Of a stretch of DNA of 64,000 bases, positions 37,453 through 47,086 are shown piece after piece. How positions within the stretch are numbered: the stretch's first letter is position 1; every line of letters starts with the position of its first letter. Both the position numbers and the translations under genes were made by a program. The stretch lies in NCBI GenBank assembly GCA_965203365.1, contig OZ241878.1:1860001-1924000 (forward strand). Direction: 5' to 3'. The DNA comes from VYFG01 sp965203365. GTDB lineage: Bacteria > Pseudomonadota > Gammaproteobacteria > Arenicellales > Poriferihabitantaceae. The notes under the pieces were generated by a model. It was not told the origin of the DNA and searched no databases. It worked only from the letters and a program-made list of their open reading frames with translations.

Positions 37453-38900
37453 GACATTTTATTGGTTGCAGCGCAGTCGCAAATTGCGTCCATCAAGCCA
37501 AGGCAACGGCTGGGCGGTCTCAAACAGGCCGGCTTTGGACCGATAGGGATGGTCGGCTCGACGCCCGAACATGATGAAGAGGTCGTCTTCGGTGATTTCC
37601 ACCGTGGCCGACGCCTGAATGAACTGGCGGAACAGATGAGCGGGCTGTTGGCTTTCAAATGGCGGCCCGATGCGCCGGGCCAGGAAGGAGGTAAAGGGCA
37701 GATGCCATGACCGTCAGCTGGACATCGACATCGACATCGATCTTCATCGGCACTACAGCGGACAGGGCATTGAGATGGAAGAAGTCGACGGCGTCCGCCA
37801 TCGGGTTTTCAATCCCCATGCGCCGCGCGTAGCGATCCACCAGTTCACGCGCAGGGGGGTCGAACTGGTTGGTGATCAGCAACGTCGGGCGGTCATGACC
37901 GTGATCGCGGAGGGCGATCTGGCGGAGAGGATCGGGCACGTTCTTAAGCTCAATCGTCTGCTCCAGGATGCGCGGGGGGCGGAAGCGTCGGGCGATGTGG
38001 TGCAGTGGGATGCGACGCCAATGCGCTGCGGGTTCGGCGAGCAGGGCATCGACCAACCAAGCGGAACGCCGGCGCAAGGTGATGAAGCCGAACCCCATGG
38101 CCTGGAGCTCGGCCAGATGGGCATAGGTGGTCAGACGGCTGTCGAAGACCAATTCGGTGGGTCGTTGTCCGGTGCGCTGCTGCCAGGACTCGACGAAGTC
38201 CAGCATCGCGCGGTTTGGGGTGGACTGGGTAACCGTCGCATCGGCCCAGGCAAAGCCTCAGGTGGCGGCACTGCGCACCAGGAAGGTCAGGAGGCCTGGT
38301 TGACGACGGGAGTGTTTGGAGAGGTCGTGCTTTTCCATGAAGGCCTCATCCCCGTGATAGGGGATGGGATGAAAGTCGAGATCGAAAGAGGTCTCGCCCA
38401 CGACCTCGGCATCCCGCGCCGCGAGCTGGTGATGCCAAGCGGCCATGAGCGAGGGGATCCGGCGGGGATCGACGCGACAGGAATAGTCGGTCAAGGTCGC
38501 CCGTTTGGGCATCACATTGAGGCCAGCGAACAGGGCGATGCCCGGATCCAGGACTTCCGGCATGACCTGGCCCTTATGTCCGATTCCCCACAGCTTCAAG
38601 GCGAGCAGCGTTCTCAGGGCACAGTCGGCGGGAATCATCGCCGAGCCGGGCAGATGGGCGGTCACGTCGGTCAGGTTCAGGTGCGCCAGTTCGGCGGCGA
38701 ACAGGAATAGGCCGCCGAAGGCGGTACGTCAGGTCCGGGGCGTGAGATCCAGGGCGCGGCGACCGGCGCTGGGAGCTTGCAGGACCGCGGGGCCATTCGG
38801 CGGCGACGGTGAAACTGACCTTGCGCTGTGGCCGGATCTCCCTGGCGCCACCGAAGGAAGTGGACGGGATGCTCCTGGCCCGCGAACGGCCGGACGATCC
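37453..38900 (-). pseudogene. Degenerate DDE-type IS transposase (family not assigned)
   Basis: Minus-strand frames rebuild one transposase of about 430 residues. The N-terminal part is LFAAELAHLNLTDVTAHLPG then GETSFDLDFHPIPYHGDEAF. The middle has ELVFDSRLTTYAHLAELQAM, ITLRRRSAWL and RYARRMGIENPMADAVDFFH. The end is LARRIGPPFESQQ then FGRRADHPYRSKAGLF. Frameshifts near 38230 and 37675 break it. This matches a widespread DDE transposase type with FDSKLTTYANL and IENAL-DAV-FFH motifs. No terminal inverted repeats were identified. Confidence 0.65.
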
Positions 38901-39584
38901 GGCGTGGCGCCATGTGCCCCCGTCGGAATGCCGGGGGTGGCTGGCCCGCGCCCGGCCACGGCGTCTGCCCGGTTCACGCGGTCCTCCAGACACCCTGACC
39001 CTCCAGACCTGGGTGGTCCCTGACCGCTGGGCGGACGGGATGTTATCCGTCCCAACGTCAGCCGATGCCGGGAACGCAGACGCTCTGGTAGGGCCTGCAA
39101 CTGCTGAAGGGGTATGTGATCGGTGATGAATTGGGTCCCCCAGCGCAGGCCACCGACTGACGGAGGAGGAACCCACTGACGAAATGAGGGGATGGACGAT
39201 GAAAATCCAGGTGGAAAGATGGCGGGGTCAAGTGGGATGAGTGGATAGCTGCCGGAGGGGCACCCTGTCCGCAGATTCCCCCCGCTGGCGTTGGCGTCCG
39301 GAAATCCCGCCGAATCCACGGAGGGATGCCCCTATCGGGAATTGCTGATCACAACTATACTCGGTTGTCTGAACGACGATAAAGCCTCATAATCGCCCTT
39401 GCGACAACCAGCAGAGATCCGAAGTCGGGTCACCTGCTGAATACAACAGCACCGACTCGGCGAGGGTTTGGCCACCATCGTCTGGCGTGAATAGGCAGGA
39501 CTTCTCCGCATTCTCTGCGTGGTTGTCGCACGGCCCGGCACCTTTTGGTGTCGGTATGCAATGCTCAACGCGGGAGATTGACAG
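38901..39584. other. Intergenic GC-rich region before TbpB-like gene
   Basis: About 680 bases. The left part is very GC-rich and may be further decayed IS sequence. The right part (39340-39584) should contain the lipoprotein promoter. No supported gene. Confidence 0.4.
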
Positions 39585-40691
39585 ATGACATCATTGAGAA
39601 AACGCTTAGCGAAGACCACAACTCTGGGCGTCGCTGCACTGTTCGCACTACTGACCCTCTCAGCCTGTGGTGGTGGTGGAGGAAGCGGCGGCTCCAGCAT
39701 CGGCATCGGACAGCCCCCGGCCGTGGCTCCCACCCTGACCGATACCCAATCAGCCAATCCCAGAGTGATACGCATCGCCAGTGCGCAAGCAGTAGGCAAT
39801 CTTCCCAACTTCGGCAGAGTAACGCAATCGTCGAACATCGGATCCGTTGTGGGCGTCAGCGGCGATACTGCCTTGGCCACCTTCGACGGCCGCAATTCGC
39901 GCGTCACGGTTCGGCGCACGGACGGCAGCCGACTCATCCTCGACACTGGTACCCATCGGGTTGTCAGTCAGACCTACGCTCCGGTGTTGCCCGGATATTC
40001 CTTTCGCGGGGACGGATTACTGACATACACCGGCTCCAGCGTCTCGATTGCTGCGGTCTATACGAACTGGAATAATGCTGATCCGACTGATTATTTGGCT
40101 GGTGGCTACTGGATGCACCTCAAGGGGCGCACCAATCCGCTGACTATCACGGGCGCCGAGGTCGGAGCCTTCGTGGATGGTCCTGAAATCTCTACCCCCC
40201 CAACTAACCCCACTATACTACAGCGTTTGGGGACGGCAACCTACAGGGGACGCTCGGGTGGTTTATTTGTCACCGAATCGCTCAGCGGTGCGGAGGTCGG
40301 TGAATTTGCTGCTGACGTTCGTCTGACCGCAAACTTCGCTTCGAACACCGTGTCGGGTTGCATCGGCTGTGGTAACCTTACTTTTACAGGCGTTGCCGTG
40401 GACGCGAGTGGGCGATCCCGGGCATTTTCTAATGCTAACGTTCCGGCGCGGTTACGCTTGGGTGCCGCACCTATCGCACCCACTGGCACCTTCGCGAGTC
40501 GTAATGTAACCTTCGAGCGCGATGATGTGACCGTAACGTCCTCAAGTGGGTCGTGGGGCGGCCGGTTCTCGAATATCTCGACCGGTGCCGGAGATCCCCG
40601 CTTGGCGGCCGGGACGTTTGCGGCCTCAGCCACCGACGCAAACGGAGGCCGAGGTGCCGCTGTCGGAGCTTGGTTCGGAATTCGGAACTGA
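39585..40691 (+). CDS. TbpB-like surface lipoprotein (transferrin-binding protein B-like barrel)
   Basis: 368 residues. The lipoprotein signal peptide ends LSAC (Cys28) followed by GGGGGSGGSS. The mature part is glycine- and serine-rich β-structure. Its C-terminal ~110 residues (LTANFASNTVSG, CIGCGNLTFTG, AGTFAASATDANGGRGAAVGAW) match the eight-strand TbpB/Slam-substrate barrel. Such lipoproteins are usually flipped to the cell surface by Slam and bind host or environmental ligands. No Slam or TonB receptor gene is next to it. The gene stands alone between IS relics, so transfer is likely. Confidence 0.75.
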   Translation: MTSLRKRLAKTTTLGVAALFALLTLSACGGGGGSGGSSIGIGQPPAVAPTLTDTQSANPRVIRIASAQAVGNLPNFGRVTQSSNIGSVVGVSGDTALATFDGRNSRVTVRRTDGSRLILDTGTHRVVSQTYAPVLPGYSFRGDGLLTYTGSSVSIAAVYTNWNNADPTDYLAGGYWMHLKGRTNPLTITGAEVGAFVDGPEISTPPTNPTILQRLGTATYRGRSGGLFVTESLSGAEVGEFAADVRLTANFASNTVSGCIGCGNLTFTGVAVDASGRSRAFSNANVPARLRLGAAPIAPTGTFASRNVTFERDDVTVTSSSGSWGGRFSNISTGAGDPRLAAGTFAASATDANGGRGAAVGAWFGIRN

Positions 40692-40726
40692 TGCTCTAAC
40701 TGGCCAATCACCCGGTCTGATTATCC

Positions 40727-41658
40727 GCCCAACTTCCACTCCGAAGTGCCACACTCGCCCCGCTCCCGGCATGAGGGCATCCCCCGAAGGGAGGGAGCAC
40801 GGCGGCGACCGGACCATTCAGCCCTCCCAAGGGCTGAAAGGGGCTGATGTCGGTCATTGATGGCATCCATCTCGACGCCAGGGAGTCTGACAGAGGCGAT
40901 TTCACGACGCAAGGGCCCGCTTAGGCCGTGTCAGGCTGACTTCGGCCGAGCGGGACCCTGCCCGTCGAATGCGGGCTTCTGGAAAGGCAGGGGAGGGGAG
41001 AGGAATGACCGCCTTCAGGGCGGGGCGACGGCGGTGAAGACCTCTTCCGGGGTTCGAACCCCCAGCACCTTCCGGGGTCGGCGGTTGATCCGCTCTTCCA
41101 CCGCCTGGACCTGAGAGGCCGTCACCTGACGGAAGTCCGTCCCCTGCGGAAAGGACTGGCGTACCCGACCGTGGGTGTGCTCGTTCAGGCCCCGCTCCCA
41201 GGAATGGTCAGGAGTGGCAAAATCCAAGTCGGCTCCCAGGGCCTTGGCAATCTCCCGGTGCCCGGCAAACTCCTTGCCGTTGTCGGCCGTGCCCGTGTGC
41301 ACCCGGTCCCGAATCGGCCCCATTCGCCGGACAATGGCCTCGGTCACGGCCGCCGCCGTCTTCCCTTCCACCCAGACCAGCACCCGATACTTCGAGGCCC
41401 GATCTCCCCAGGAAATCCAGGCTCCCCGGGGCATCCCTCCAATGATCAGGTCAAGCTCCCAGTCCCCAGTCCGGCCCTTGGCCTCCCCAATCCGCCGGGC
41501 GCTCGGCGATGTCCACCCGACCGGGAATATGACCGCGTCCCGCGTGTCGGCCACCGCGCCCGTTCGGCGGCTTCCCCCGGCGACGCAGGCACCGGTACCC
41601 GTCTCCACCCGCTCGCCGGTCCGCCCGGATGGACTGATCGATCCATGTGGCACGGGGG
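40727..41658 (-). mobile_element. IS30-type element, internal deletion derivative (copy B)
   Basis: Both ends of the local IS30 type are present: CAACTTCCACTCCGAAGTGC on the left and GTGGCACGGGGG on the right. The element is about 930 bp compared with about 1340 bp for copies C and E. The missing part encodes the N-terminal helix-turn-helix half of the transposase. The remaining minus-strand frame (41015 to ~41560) keeps the DDE half (GDWELDLIIGG, GTADNGKEFAGHREI, HSWERGLNEHTHG). It cannot be autonomous but retains ends that a related transposase could act on. Confidence 0.75.
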
Positions 41659-41665
41659 ACAACAA
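41015..41665 (-). pseudogene. IS30-family transposase, C-terminal half only (copy B)
   Basis: The catalytic core is readable: D in GDWELDLIIGG, D in GTADNGKEFAGH, and E in SWERGLNEHTHGRVRQ. The first ~100 residues of the frame do not align with IS30 and include deletion-junction sequence. The protein would lack DNA-binding ability. Confidence 0.7.
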
Positions 41666-41947
41666 AGTGCTATGGAACTAACCCAATAGACGTGGGAATC
41701 TGGACACCTCACCATAGGTGGTTCCATTTCCGGAAAGGATGACGATATCGAAGCTGCACTTGATCACGTTCCACAAAGCATATGGAACCATCGTCACCTG
41801 CAACTACCCGAAACTCATCATCGCGCCGGGACAGTCGGTTATCATGGCCCAACTTTAAGTCCTGGCCATAGGTCACAGGAGCAAACGTTCGATGTGGACA
41901 CCCCACCTGGTGATAAAATAGGGCGAGTCATCGAAAAGCCGAAAACA
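41659..41947. other. Short unassigned region before RHH-RAMA gene
   Basis: About 290 bases. A 65-residue minus-strand frame (41709-41906) is not recognisable. The promoter of the RHH-RAMA gene probably lies here. Confidence 0.35.
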
Positions 41948-42394
41948 ATGTACCGACCGATCGATATCGATTTCGAAGTCTACCAACTCATTATGCTGGA
42001 GAGATCTGGATTCGATGATACAGAGAATGATGCTCTTCGAAGGCTTCTCGGACTCTCACCAAGAAAGGGGGCCACTCCGACACCACCCCCAGAGCCGGAC
42101 CCTACTTCGACAACTGACAAGGGGGCGGGGGGATGGGACAAGCAAGGAGTGTTCTTACCCAATGGCACAAAACTTTGGATGCAATATAGGAAGAAACAAT
42201 ATGACGGAGAAATCGTCAATGGAAAGTGGGTGGTAGATGGAGAGCAATACACATACCCCTCAAAAGCCGCTTGCAATGTGGCCCGAACCAAGGATGGCCG
42301 AAAGCCCTCAATCAATGGCTGGAAAGTTTGGCATGTGAAACGACCTAAGGGACTGCAGTGGTATCGCTTGTGTGATCTAAGGGTAAAGAAATAA
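41948..42394 (+). CDS. RHH (SeqA-N-like) plus RAMA domain protein, predicted modified-DNA binder
   Basis: 148 residues from the ATG at 41948; a GTG at 41894 would add 18. Residues 1-36 (RPIDIDFEVYQLIMLERSGF, then NDALRRLLGL) resemble the SeqA N-terminal/ribbon-helix-helix dimerisation motif. A proline-rich linker (37-65) follows. Residues ~66-148 are a RAMA domain (NGTKLWMQYRKKQYDGEIVN, YPSKAACNVA, NGWKVWHVKRPKGLQWYRL). RAMA domains are predicted to accompany or read modified DNA in restriction systems. This one has no methylase or nuclease partner nearby. It could be a repressor or a restriction-modification remnant. Confidence 0.7.
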   Translation: MYRPIDIDFEVYQLIMLERSGFDDTENDALRRLLGLSPRKGATPTPPPEPDPTSTTDKGAGGWDKQGVFLPNGTKLWMQYRKKQYDGEIVNGKWVVDGEQYTYPSKAACNVARTKDGRKPSINGWKVWHVKRPKGLQWYRLCDLRVKK

Positions 42395-42894
42395 CGTGAC
42401 CGAGGATAACCTGCTGGGGAGGTTTCAGAGCCGATGCTGTAGGTGACCGATCCTACCAATTGTTCGGCACTGGGCCAATGAAAGGGACATTCCCTGAATG
42501 AGAATGCAGCAGCATACGGTTAATCACACCGAACCGATGGCCGAGCATTCTCGTCCTGGAAAACCAGATTCTCTGTCGCAGACTACACGGCAGTGCATGC
42601 GGCAAATCACAGGAACTGCTTGGATGTGCGGAGCGGTTCTTGGGTGGGAGGGACCAGTGTGCTATCAGGCAGGGTTCAATGTACCACTGGCTGTCGATCC
42701 CTCCTATAACGAACACCTCCGACTGCAAGACTGACTCGTCGGATAAGAATGCAACTCGGCATGTTCCCCAAGATGATCCCGTAGTGACAGGACAAGCGGT
42801 CCTCAGCCACTAGGGGGTCCGCTTCCTAACAGTACCGAAAGCGACCGAACTCTCCTGACCCGCATGGGTGAATCGGCCTAAGCTGCGATGTATC
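42395..42894. other. Intergenic region, right border of accessory island
   Basis: About 500 bases with no supported gene. A short dyad AAGCGG/CCGCTT lies near 42793-42829, but no T-run follows it on either strand. Confidence 0.4.
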
Positions 42895-44343
42895 TCAGTG
42901 CTTCCAGAACACCGGACTGAACAATACAATCAGGGTGAACAGCTCCAGTCGACCCAACAGCATGGCGACGATCAGAACAACCTTTCCGCTATCGGCGACA
43001 CCCGCATAGTTTTGTCCCACATCAGCCAGTCCCGGACCAAGATTGTTCAGGCAGGCGGTCACGGCGGAAAAAGCCGTCACATGATCACTTCCGGTAGCCA
43101 TCACCGCCACCAGCAGGACGACATAGCTCAACACGTATAGTGCAAAAAACCCCCACACCGCATTGATCACGTTTTCCTGCACCCGCTTGCCCCCCAACTT
43201 GATCGGAATGACGGCATTCGGATGCACGAGCCGAGTCGTTTCACGCGCCCCTTGCTTGAACAGCAACAGCACCCGGATCACCTTCATCCCGCCAGCGGTC
43301 GAGCCGGCGCATCCGCCGACCGCACTGAGCAGAATCAACAGCACCGGCAGGAAAGAGGGCCATAGATGGAATTCCGATGTGATGAACCCGGTGGTGGTCG
43401 CCACCGATATCACTTGGACGGTGCCATCAATCAGGGTTTCACTCCAACTGACGAAGTGGTCATGCTGAGACAGTACCAGGACGCTCAGCAATGAGACACC
43501 GGCCAGAATGGCAAGATACGTCCGGGCTTCGGGATCTTCCAGGTAGGTGGACACCCGTCGGGAGTAAAATGCCGTATAGTGCAGGGCAAAGTTGAACCCC
43601 GACAGCAGCATGAACACCCCGGCCACGAGATTGACCGCCCGACTGTCAAACCACGCCAGGCTGGCGTCGTGCGTGGAGAATCCACCGATGGCGACCGTGG
43701 AATAGGCATGGCAAAGGGCGTCGAACCAACTCATGCCGGCCAACTTGTAACCAATCATGCAGCTGACAGTTAAGGTCACATAGACATACCAGAGCTTTTT
43801 CGCCGTTTCCGCGATTCTCGGGGCCAGACGACTCTGCTTCATCGGGCCCGGAGTTTCGGCACGGTACAACTGCATGCCCCCGATTCCCAGCATCGGCATC
43901 ACCGCCACCGCCAGGACAATGATCCCCATGCCGCCCAGCCACTGCAACTGTTGACGATAATAGAGAATGGAGGGCGGCAAGTCGTCAATGTCCGTGAGCG
44001 TGGTCGCCCCGGTCGTGCTGAGTCCGGACATCGACTCGAACAAGGCGTCAACGATGCTGAGGGAGGGTGATTCCAGCAACAGCAGGGGGACCGCACCCAC
44101 GCCGGACAGCACGGTCCAGAACAGCACCACAATCAGGAAGCCTTCACGAAACCGGAGATCCTCTCGGTTCCTTCGCAATGGAAACCACAACAACAGGCCC
44201 AACCCCGAGATCAATCCGAAGGCAATGGCGAAGGGCATCAACTGACCATCTTCCGACAACCACGACACCAGCATCGGCGGCAGCATGGACATACTGAACA
44301 GTCCCAGCATGATGCCCAGGATCCGGTATACGGGGGAGTGCAC
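42895..44343 (-). CDS. trkH: Trk-type potassium uptake membrane subunit
   Basis: 482 residues with many membrane helices. It shows the four pore-loop repeats of TrkH/KtrB: FESMSGLSTTGATTL, YSTVAIGGFSTHD, VISVATTTGFITSE and VTACLNNLGPG, each with the filter glycine. It conducts potassium together with TrkA. The start is a GTG at 44343, 11 bp after trkA. Last gene of the def-fmt-rsmB-trkA-trkH run. Confidence 0.95.
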   Translation of the reverse strand: MHSPVYRILGIMLGLFSMSMLPPMLVSWLSEDGQLMPFAIAFGLISGLGLLLWFPLRRNREDLRFREGFLIVVLFWTVLSGVGAVPLLLLESPSLSIVDALFESMSGLSTTGATTLTDIDDLPPSILYYRQQLQWLGGMGIIVLAVAVMPMLGIGGMQLYRAETPGPMKQSRLAPRIAETAKKLWYVYVTLTVSCMIGYKLAGMSWFDALCHAYSTVAIGGFSTHDASLAWFDSRAVNLVAGVFMLLSGFNFALHYTAFYSRRVSTYLEDPEARTYLAILAGVSLLSVLVLSQHDHFVSWSETLIDGTVQVISVATTTGFITSEFHLWPSFLPVLLILLSAVGGCAGSTAGGMKVIRVLLLFKQGARETTRLVHPNAVIPIKLGGKRVQENVINAVWGFFALYVLSYVVLLVAVMATGSDHVTAFSAVTACLNNLGPGLADVGQNYAGVADSGKVVLIVAMLLGRLELFTLIVLFSPVFWKH

Positions 44344-44354
44344 GGAGACGGACC

Positions 44355-45731
44355 CTAGAAATATCCTGGAGTCACCTGGAACAACTTCTCCACTTCCGGA
44401 ATCCGGCGCTTGTCGGTCACAAATAAGATGATGTGGTCCAGTTCCTGAACCACGACATCGTCGTTGATCGGCACCAACGTGTCCTCCCGCAAGATGGCCC
44501 CAATGGTGGCCCCGGCCGGCAATCGAATCTCGGACAGCTTTCGACCCACGAGTTTCGAATCCTTGCGGTCTCCATGGGCCACCGCCTCGATCGCTTCCGC
44601 CACGCCGCGGCGCAGGGAATGTACCGCCACCACGTCTCCCCTGCGAACGCGGGAAAGCAAGGCACTGACGGTCGAAACGCGCGGTGAAATCGCAATATCC
44701 AGTACATCGCTCTCAATCAGGTCCACATAGGCTGGTCGATTGACAATGGCCATGGTTCGGCGGGCCCCTAACCGCTTGGCCAACATGGCGGACAGAATAT
44801 TGGCTTCGTCGGCATTAGTCACGGAGCAGAACAGCTCCATACTGTCGATGTTTTCCTGTCGCAACAATTCCTCGTCTGCCGCATCCCCATGCAGCACCAT
44901 ACTGCTGTCGAGCTTTTCCGAGACGAGTCTAGCCCGGGCGGCATCGCGCTCAATCAACTTGACTTGGTAGCCCGAACTCTCCAGTGACAAGGCCAGTTGC
45001 AATCCAATGTTGCCGGCACCCGCCAGGATGACCTTGTGGCCCACCTCCTCAATCGTACGTAGCTCCTGCATCACCGGGTGGATGTCTTCCTGGGTGGCAA
45101 TGAAGAATACCTCGTCATCCGGCTCAATGACCGTCCGGCCCGTAGGGATGATCGCCCGGTCCTGTCGGTAGATCACGGCCACTCGAGAATTCACCGTCGG
45201 CAGGTGATCCTTCAGTTCCCGCAACTGATGGTCCACCAGCGCCCCGCCATAATAGGCCCGTAGCACCACCAGATGCACCTTGCCACAGGCAAAATCGACC
45301 ACCTGCAAGGCGCCGGGATATTCAATCAGACGCCGGATCTGGTTGGTGACGATCTGTTCCGGGCTGATGATACTGTCCACCGGGACCGCCTCTTCACTGA
45401 ACAGGCCAGGGTGGGCCAGATAGTCGGGCGAACGGACCCGGGCGATTTTGGTGGGAATCTTGAACAGGGTGTGGGCGACCTGACAAGCCACCATGTTCAC
45501 TTCATCGGAATGGGTCACGGCCAGCAACAGATCCACATCCGCCGCTCCGGCCTGAGCCAGAATGGTTGGCGAAGACCCCTCACCGCCCACCGTCTGGATA
45601 TCCATTCTGTCCTGGAGGTTGTCCAACAGGCGCTGATCACAATCCACCAAAGTGATGTCGTTGTTCTCCCGGGATAATATCTCAGCGACGGAACTACCCA
45701 CCTGACCCGCTCCAAGGATAATGATCTTCAT
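44355..45731 (-). CDS. trkA: Trk system cytoplasmic NAD-binding regulator
   Basis: 458 residues with two RCK units. Each has a Rossmann glycine motif: MKIIILGAGQVGSSVAEIL at the N-terminus and VILAGAGNIGLQLALSL near residue 240. TrkA_C segments follow each. It binds NAD(H)/ATP and gates TrkH from the cytoplasmic face. ATG start at 45731, 47 bp after rsmB. Confidence 0.95.
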   Translation of the reverse strand: MKIIILGAGQVGSSVAEILSRENNDITLVDCDQRLLDNLQDRMDIQTVGGEGSSPTILAQAGAADVDLLLAVTHSDEVNMVACQVAHTLFKIPTKIARVRSPDYLAHPGLFSEEAVPVDSIISPEQIVTNQIRRLIEYPGALQVVDFACGKVHLVVLRAYYGGALVDHQLRELKDHLPTVNSRVAVIYRQDRAIIPTGRTVIEPDDEVFFIATQEDIHPVMQELRTIEEVGHKVILAGAGNIGLQLALSLESSGYQVKLIERDAARARLVSEKLDSSMVLHGDAADEELLRQENIDSMELFCSVTNADEANILSAMLAKRLGARRTMAIVNRPAYVDLIESDVLDIAISPRVSTVSALLSRVRRGDVVAVHSLRRGVAEAIEAVAHGDRKDSKLVGRKLSEIRLPAGATIGAILREDTLVPINDDVVVQELDHIILFVTDKRRIPEVEKLFQVTPGYF

Positions 45732-45778
45732 GGATAATTTCGGGAAACGGCCAATCCTATGGTGACAGGAAAACGCAA

Positions 45779-47086
45779 TTATAGTTTAGACAGACCACAA
45801 TAAAAGAATCCGTCTCCGGGATGCACTCCGGGCAGTCTCTGGATCCCGTGTCGGGTCCGGATGCCGGGTACCGCGGTAAGAGGCACGGCACGAGCTTCCG
45901 AATGGAGATCGAAAAATTGGTCAATCACACCATCATTTTCCTGGGACAGGATCGAACAGGTGACATACAGCAGCCTGCCCCCTCGAACCAGCAATCTCCA
46001 AGCCAGCTCCAGCAAGCGCAGCTGCTGAGCAGCGAATCGCTCCAGATCCCCGGGTTGACGGCGATAGCAGATATCCGGATGCCGGCGAATAACCCCGATT
46101 CCAGAACAGGGCACATCCAGCAAGATGCGGTCCCACAGACCGTGTTCGCGCCAATCTGCCAAGGCCTCCAAGCCATTGCCCTGCAGTTCCGCCGTCAGGC
46201 CGATTCTTTGCAGGTTTCGCCATAGACTGTCCATCCTTTCGGGAAGGTCGACCGCCGTGAGATGAATGCCGGGTTCACTTTCCAGCATGGCACAGGCCTT
46301 GCCCCCGGGGGCCGCACAGGCGTCGAGCACACGCAATGCCGGCCGCAGGCACATGGCGGCAGTACAAAGCTGTGCGGATTCATCCTGAACGGAAACCCAG
46401 CCATCCAGAAATCGCGGGATCTCGTCCACATTCATTGGTCTGACCAGATGGATTCCATCCGCTGAGTCGGAAGTCCTTTCTGCTGGGAGATGCCGCTCCT
46501 GCAACAACTGCAGGTAGTGTTCCCGCGTGGTTTTCTGACGATTGACTCGGAGGGTCATGGCAGGACGCTCACCGTATGCCTCGCAGATGGCGTCGGTATG
46601 GTCTGGCCAGGCTTGCTGGATCCACTGATAGATATGAGTCGGCAACCGAACACGGGGTGCGGATTCCCGATGGGAACGGAATCCGTTCGAACCGGCATCA
46701 TCCTCCTCACGGAGAAAGGTCCGCAAGACCCCATTGACCAATCCCCGAGCCCAGGTTCGTCGGGTCGCGTTCAATGCGGCGACCGTTTCATGAACGGCTG
46801 CATGGTCCGGGACACGCATATGGATGATCTGATACAGACCGACGACCAGCAGAAAATGGATCGTCCGGTCCTTTTGACGCAGGGGTCGGGGGAGCAATGA
46901 GGAAATGATCTGATTAAGATATCCGTAATGTCGACATCCCCCATAGCCCATTTCCCGCAAGGCGCCGACCTGGTCTGAACCGATGCGATCAGCCTGGCTG
47001 GCCAAGGCCTGATCCAGCGAACGCCCCTGGTCAATGACATAGCGCAATACATGGGCGGCGGCAATTTGCAAGGAGGTTTTAGCCAA
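45779..47086 (-). CDS. rsmB: 16S rRNA (cytosine-967-C5) methyltransferase
   Basis: About 435 residues. An N-terminal NusB-like helical domain (AAAHVLRYVIDQGRSLDQAL) is followed by a SAM domain with DACAAPGGKACAML, LLDVPCSGIGVIRRHPDI (catalytic Cys) and LLYVTCSILSQEND (second Cys). It methylates C967 of 16S rRNA. The TTG at 47086 overlaps the fmt stop, and GGAGG lies 12 bases upstream. A longer frame reading into fmt is rejected. Confidence 0.92.
   Translation of the reverse strand: MAKTSLQIAAAHVLRYVIDQGRSLDQALASQADRIGSDQVGALREMGYGGCRHYGYLNQIISSLLPRPLRQKDRTIHFLLVVGLYQIIHMRVPDHAAVHETVAALNATRRTWARGLVNGVLRTFLREEDDAGSNGFRSHRESAPRVRLPTHIYQWIQQAWPDHTDAICEAYGERPAMTLRVNRQKTTREHYLQLLQERHLPAERTSDSADGIHLVRPMNVDEIPRFLDGWVSVQDESAQLCTAAMCLRPALRVLDACAAPGGKACAMLESEPGIHLTAVDLPERMDSLWRNLQRIGLTAELQGNGLEALADWREHGLWDRILLDVPCSGIGVIRRHPDICYRRQPGDLERFAAQQLRLLELAWRLLVRGGRLLYVTCSILSQENDGVIDQFFDLHSEARAVPLTAVPGIRTRHGIQRLPGVHPGDGFFYCGLSKL

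Noticed and set aside
37670..38710. A 346-residue open frame on the plus strand
   Set aside because: The opposite strand encodes a recognisable, frameshifted DDE transposase; the plus frame is a shadow of GC-rich codons.
42793..42829. AAGCGG/CCGCTT dyad as a trkH terminator
   Set aside because: There is no T-run on the trkH strand after the stem, and the loop is long.
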